51,661 nt of DNA from Streptomyces sp. AV19. Lineage in GTDB: Bacteria; Actinomycetota; Actinomycetes; Streptomycetales; Streptomycetaceae. The notes below the pieces were generated by a model. The model did no database searches. It was not told where the DNA came from and saw only the letters and a list, made by a program, of their open reading frames with translations. Positions 49,770 through 51,661 of this stretch are shown piece after piece; within the stretch, counting starts at the first letter, position 1; the number at the start of each line of letters is the position of its first letter. A program made the position numbers and the translations under genes. The DNA is taken from contig NZ_JAEAMR010000004.1 of the NCBI RefSeq assembly GCF_015999245.1, positions 429,231 to 480,891 on the forward strand, read 5' to 3'.

Positions 49770-51122
49770 TCACAGCCCCGCGAAGGCCGCCTCGATGATG
49801 TCCAGGCCCTCGTTGAGCAGGTCCTCGCCGATGACCAGCGGCGGCAGGAAGCGCAGCACGTTGCCGTAGGTGCCGCAGGTCAGGACCAGCAGGCCCTCCG
49901 CGTGGCAGGCCTTGGCCAGCGCGGCGGCCGACGCGGCGTCCGGCTCCTTCGTCGCCGGGTCCTTGACCAGCTCGATCGCGATCATCGCGCCGCGGCCCCG
50001 GATGTCCCCGATGACCGGGAACTTCTCCTGCATGGCGGTGAGGCGGCCCTTCATGACCTCCTCGATGCGCTTCGCCTTCGCGTTGAGGTCCAGCTCGCGC
50101 ATGGTCTCGATCGCGCCGAGCGCCGCCGCGCAGGCCACCGGGTTGCCGCCGTAGGTGCCGCCGAGGCCGCCCGGGTGCGCCGCGTCCATGATCTCGGCGC
50201 GGCCGGTGACCGCCGCGAGCGGCAGACCGCCCGCGATGCCCTTGGCCGTGGTGATCAGGTCCGGGACGACGCCCTCGTCCTCGCAGGCGAACCACTGGCC
50301 CGTGCGGCAGAAGCCGGACTGGATCTCGTCCGCGACGAAGACGATGCCGTTGTCCTTGGCGAACTGCGCGATGCGCGGCAGGAAGCCCTTGGCCGGCTCG
50401 ATGAAGCCGCCCTCGCCGAGCACCGGCTCGATGACGATCGCGGCGACGTTGTCGGCCCCGACCTGCTTGGTGATCTGGTCGATGGCCTGGGCCGCGGCCT
50501 CCGGGCCGCAGTTCTCCGGGCCGGTGGGCCAGCGGTAGCCGTAGGCCACCGGCACCCGGTAGACCTCGGGGGCGAACGGACCGAAGCCGTGCTTGTACGG
50601 CATGTTCTTGGCGGTGAGCGCCATCGTCAGGTTGGTGCGGCCGTGGTAGCCGTGGTCGAAGACGACGACCGCCTGACGCTTGGTGTGCGCGCGGGCGATC
50701 TTCACCGCGTTCTCGACGGCCTCGGCGCCCGAGTTGAACAGCGCGGACTTCTTGGCGTGGTCACCGGGGGTGAGCTCGGCGAGCTGCTCGCAGACCGCCA
50801 CGTAGCCCTCGTAGGGGGTGACCATGAAACAGGTGTGGGTGAAGTCGGCGAGCTGCGCGGTCGCCCGGCGCACCACGGCCTCGGCGCTGTTGCCGACCGA
50901 GGTCACGGCGATGCCGGAACCGAAGTCGATCAGCGAGTTGCCGTCCACGTCCTCGATGACGCCGCCGCCCGCGCGGGTGGTGAACACCGGGAGCGTCGAG
51001 CCGACGCCGGCGGCCACGACGGCGGTACGGCGGGCCTGGAGCTCCAGCGACTTGGGGCCGGGGATCGCGGTGACGACTCGGCGCTCCTGGGGGAGGGACG
51101 GGCCTCCGGTCAGTTCGGTCAT
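49770..51122 (-). CDS. gabT: 4-aminobutyrate aminotransferase GabT
   Basis: Converts GABA and 2-oxoglutarate to succinate semialdehyde and glutamate. The 450-residue class III PLP enzyme has Lys294 in LITTAKGIAGGLPLAAVTG. Other features are FDHGYHGRTNLTMALTAKN, FVADEIQSGFCRTGQWFAC and GLGGTYGGNPVACAAAL, typical of GabT. I chose the ATG at 51122 (MTELTGGPSL); the upstream open frame has no family similarity. It would finish the putrescine route begun by the genes at 33625 and 35660. Confidence 0.92.
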   Translation of the reverse strand: MTELTGGPSLPQERRVVTAIPGPKSLELQARRTAVVAAGVGSTLPVFTTRAGGGVIEDVDGNSLIDFGSGIAVTSVGNSAEAVVRRATAQLADFTHTCFMVTPYEGYVAVCEQLAELTPGDHAKKSALFNSGAEAVENAVKIARAHTKRQAVVVFDHGYHGRTNLTMALTAKNMPYKHGFGPFAPEVYRVPVAYGYRWPTGPENCGPEAAAQAIDQITKQVGADNVAAIVIEPVLGEGGFIEPAKGFLPRIAQFAKDNGIVFVADEIQSGFCRTGQWFACEDEGVVPDLITTAKGIAGGLPLAAVTGRAEIMDAAHPGGLGGTYGGNPVACAAALGAIETMRELDLNAKAKRIEEVMKGRLTAMQEKFPVIGDIRGRGAMIAIELVKDPATKEPDAASAAALAKACHAEGLLVLTCGTYGNVLRFLPPLVIGEDLLNEGLDIIEAAFAGL

Positions 51123-51381
51123 GAGGGGCTCCCGGGGGAAGAACGCGGACTTTTGGTCGCAGGCTAGGGCGACCCCCCGGACCTCGGCATGTTCCGTTAG
51201 GGAGAAGTCGCCCGTTCCCCTTGTCCGTACCGGACATGGCACACGGCGCGCGCCCCCCGTGCGCCGATCACGCCCGGCCCTGCCGGAGACGCTGAACTCC
51301 CCGCGTCCGGCCACTAGATTGACCCGGGGACACTTCGGACGCGCGCGTGTCAGAGGGCGGGCGAGGGGGCGAGGGGCAGAG
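51123..51381. promoter_or_regulatory. Divergent region between gabT and the right-end gene
   Basis: Contains a palindromic TGTCCG-TAC-CGGACA (51222-51236) and, on the minus strand, TAGCCT (51161-51166) as a possible gabT -10 box. No gene is seen. Confidence 0.45.
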
Positions 51382-51661
51382 ATGGACATCGAGCGCACGC
51401 ACGACGCGACCGCGACCGGTGGCGGCCGGCTGCCGCGCCAGGCCGTACCGCCGCGCCCGGCGGCGGCCCCGCCGCCGTCCGCGCCGCCGGCCGTGGGGAC
51501 CCAGGGGGAGGGCGCCCCCGCCCCGGACGGACCGCCCGGGGCCCCCTTCCTCGCCTGGCTGCGCACCCCGCGCCCGCAGGCGGCGCCGGGCGTGGGGGGC
51601 GTCGCCCCCCCGCCCCCGCCCCCCCCGGGGCCGGGCCGGGCGCCCCCCCCCCCGCCCCCGC
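51382..51661 (+). CDS. Proline-rich protein, truncated by the window end
   Basis: An open frame starts at ATG 51382 (MDIERTHDATATGGGRLPRQ) and runs off the edge. The visible 93 residues are proline/alanine-rich, with FLAWLRTPRPQAAPG near 55-69. The last 24 codons fall in the G/C-only edge and are unreliable. I do not recognise the family from this fragment. Confidence 0.55.
   Translation, partial: MDIERTHDATATGGGRLPRQAVPPRPAAAPPPSAPPAVGTQGEGAPAPDGPPGAPFLAWLRTPRPQAAPGVGGVAPPPPPPPGPGRAPPPPPP
51590..51661. other. G/C homopolymer contig edge, probable low-quality sequence
   Basis: Almost only C and G runs, mirroring the left end. Any codons here should not be trusted. Confidence 0.7.

Overview
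The window is high-GC actinobacterial DNA, almost certainly Streptomyces. The evidence is the extreme third-position G/C use, many GTG starts, a WhiG sporulation sigma factor, four tandem type I signal peptidases, a Tat-type lipoprotein, and gene order close to the central S. coelicolor chromosome (ffh to gabT). It looks like a whole contig: both ends dissolve into G/C-only homopolymers (about 1-104 and 51590-51661) that are probably low-quality sequence.

Region 1 (254-17548) is a housekeeping block: ffh, an opposing methyltransferase, an archaeal-type proS, a SprT-like zinc protein, then rpsP-khpA-rimM-trmD-rplS, four signal peptidase genes, a Nudix gene, a DUF2469 gene, yraN-comM-dprA, whiG and a TetR regulator. 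These genes couple ribosome and tRNA maturation to protein targeting and export, DNA uptake functions and sporulation control.

Region 2 (17879-25016) has a divergent M23-like protein, then rpsB-tsf-pyrH-frr-cdsA-rlmN, with strong hairpins between several of these genes and a decayed duplicate of the cdsA 3' end. Region 3 (25068-28938) is a TPP riboswitch followed by thiB-thiP-thiQ for thiamine uptake. Region 4 (29047-33343) has a DMT-like membrane protein, an ABC ATPase/permease pair, and a frameshifted relic of a TPP-dependent enzyme, all on the minus strand.

Region 5 (33625-51122) looks like a polyamine uptake and catabolism neighbourhood: class III aminotransferase, AsnC regulator, divergent aldehyde dehydrogenase, PotD-like binding lipoprotein, potA-potB-potC, a PuuB-like FAD oxidase and GabT. 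Together these could take putrescine to succinate semialdehyde. Interspersed are a Uma2-like gene of foreign codon use, GDPD and aminodeoxyfutalosine/adenosine deaminase genes, two DUF4190 paralogues flanking a frameshifted NADAR gene, a Streptomyces-type hypothetical and a PAP2 phosphatase. A truncated proline-rich gene starts at the right end.

The most unusual signals are non-coding. A family of fold-back elements sits at four convergent gene junctions, one with arms of about 99 nt, and a fifth end lies upstream of ffh. A 44-bp motif carrying two DnaA-box-like sequences occurs twice in opposite orientation. A degenerate tandem array of 22-26 bp units lies inside one fold-back element. Two minus-strand genes (M23 and PAP2) read directly into fold-back elements without a stop codon.
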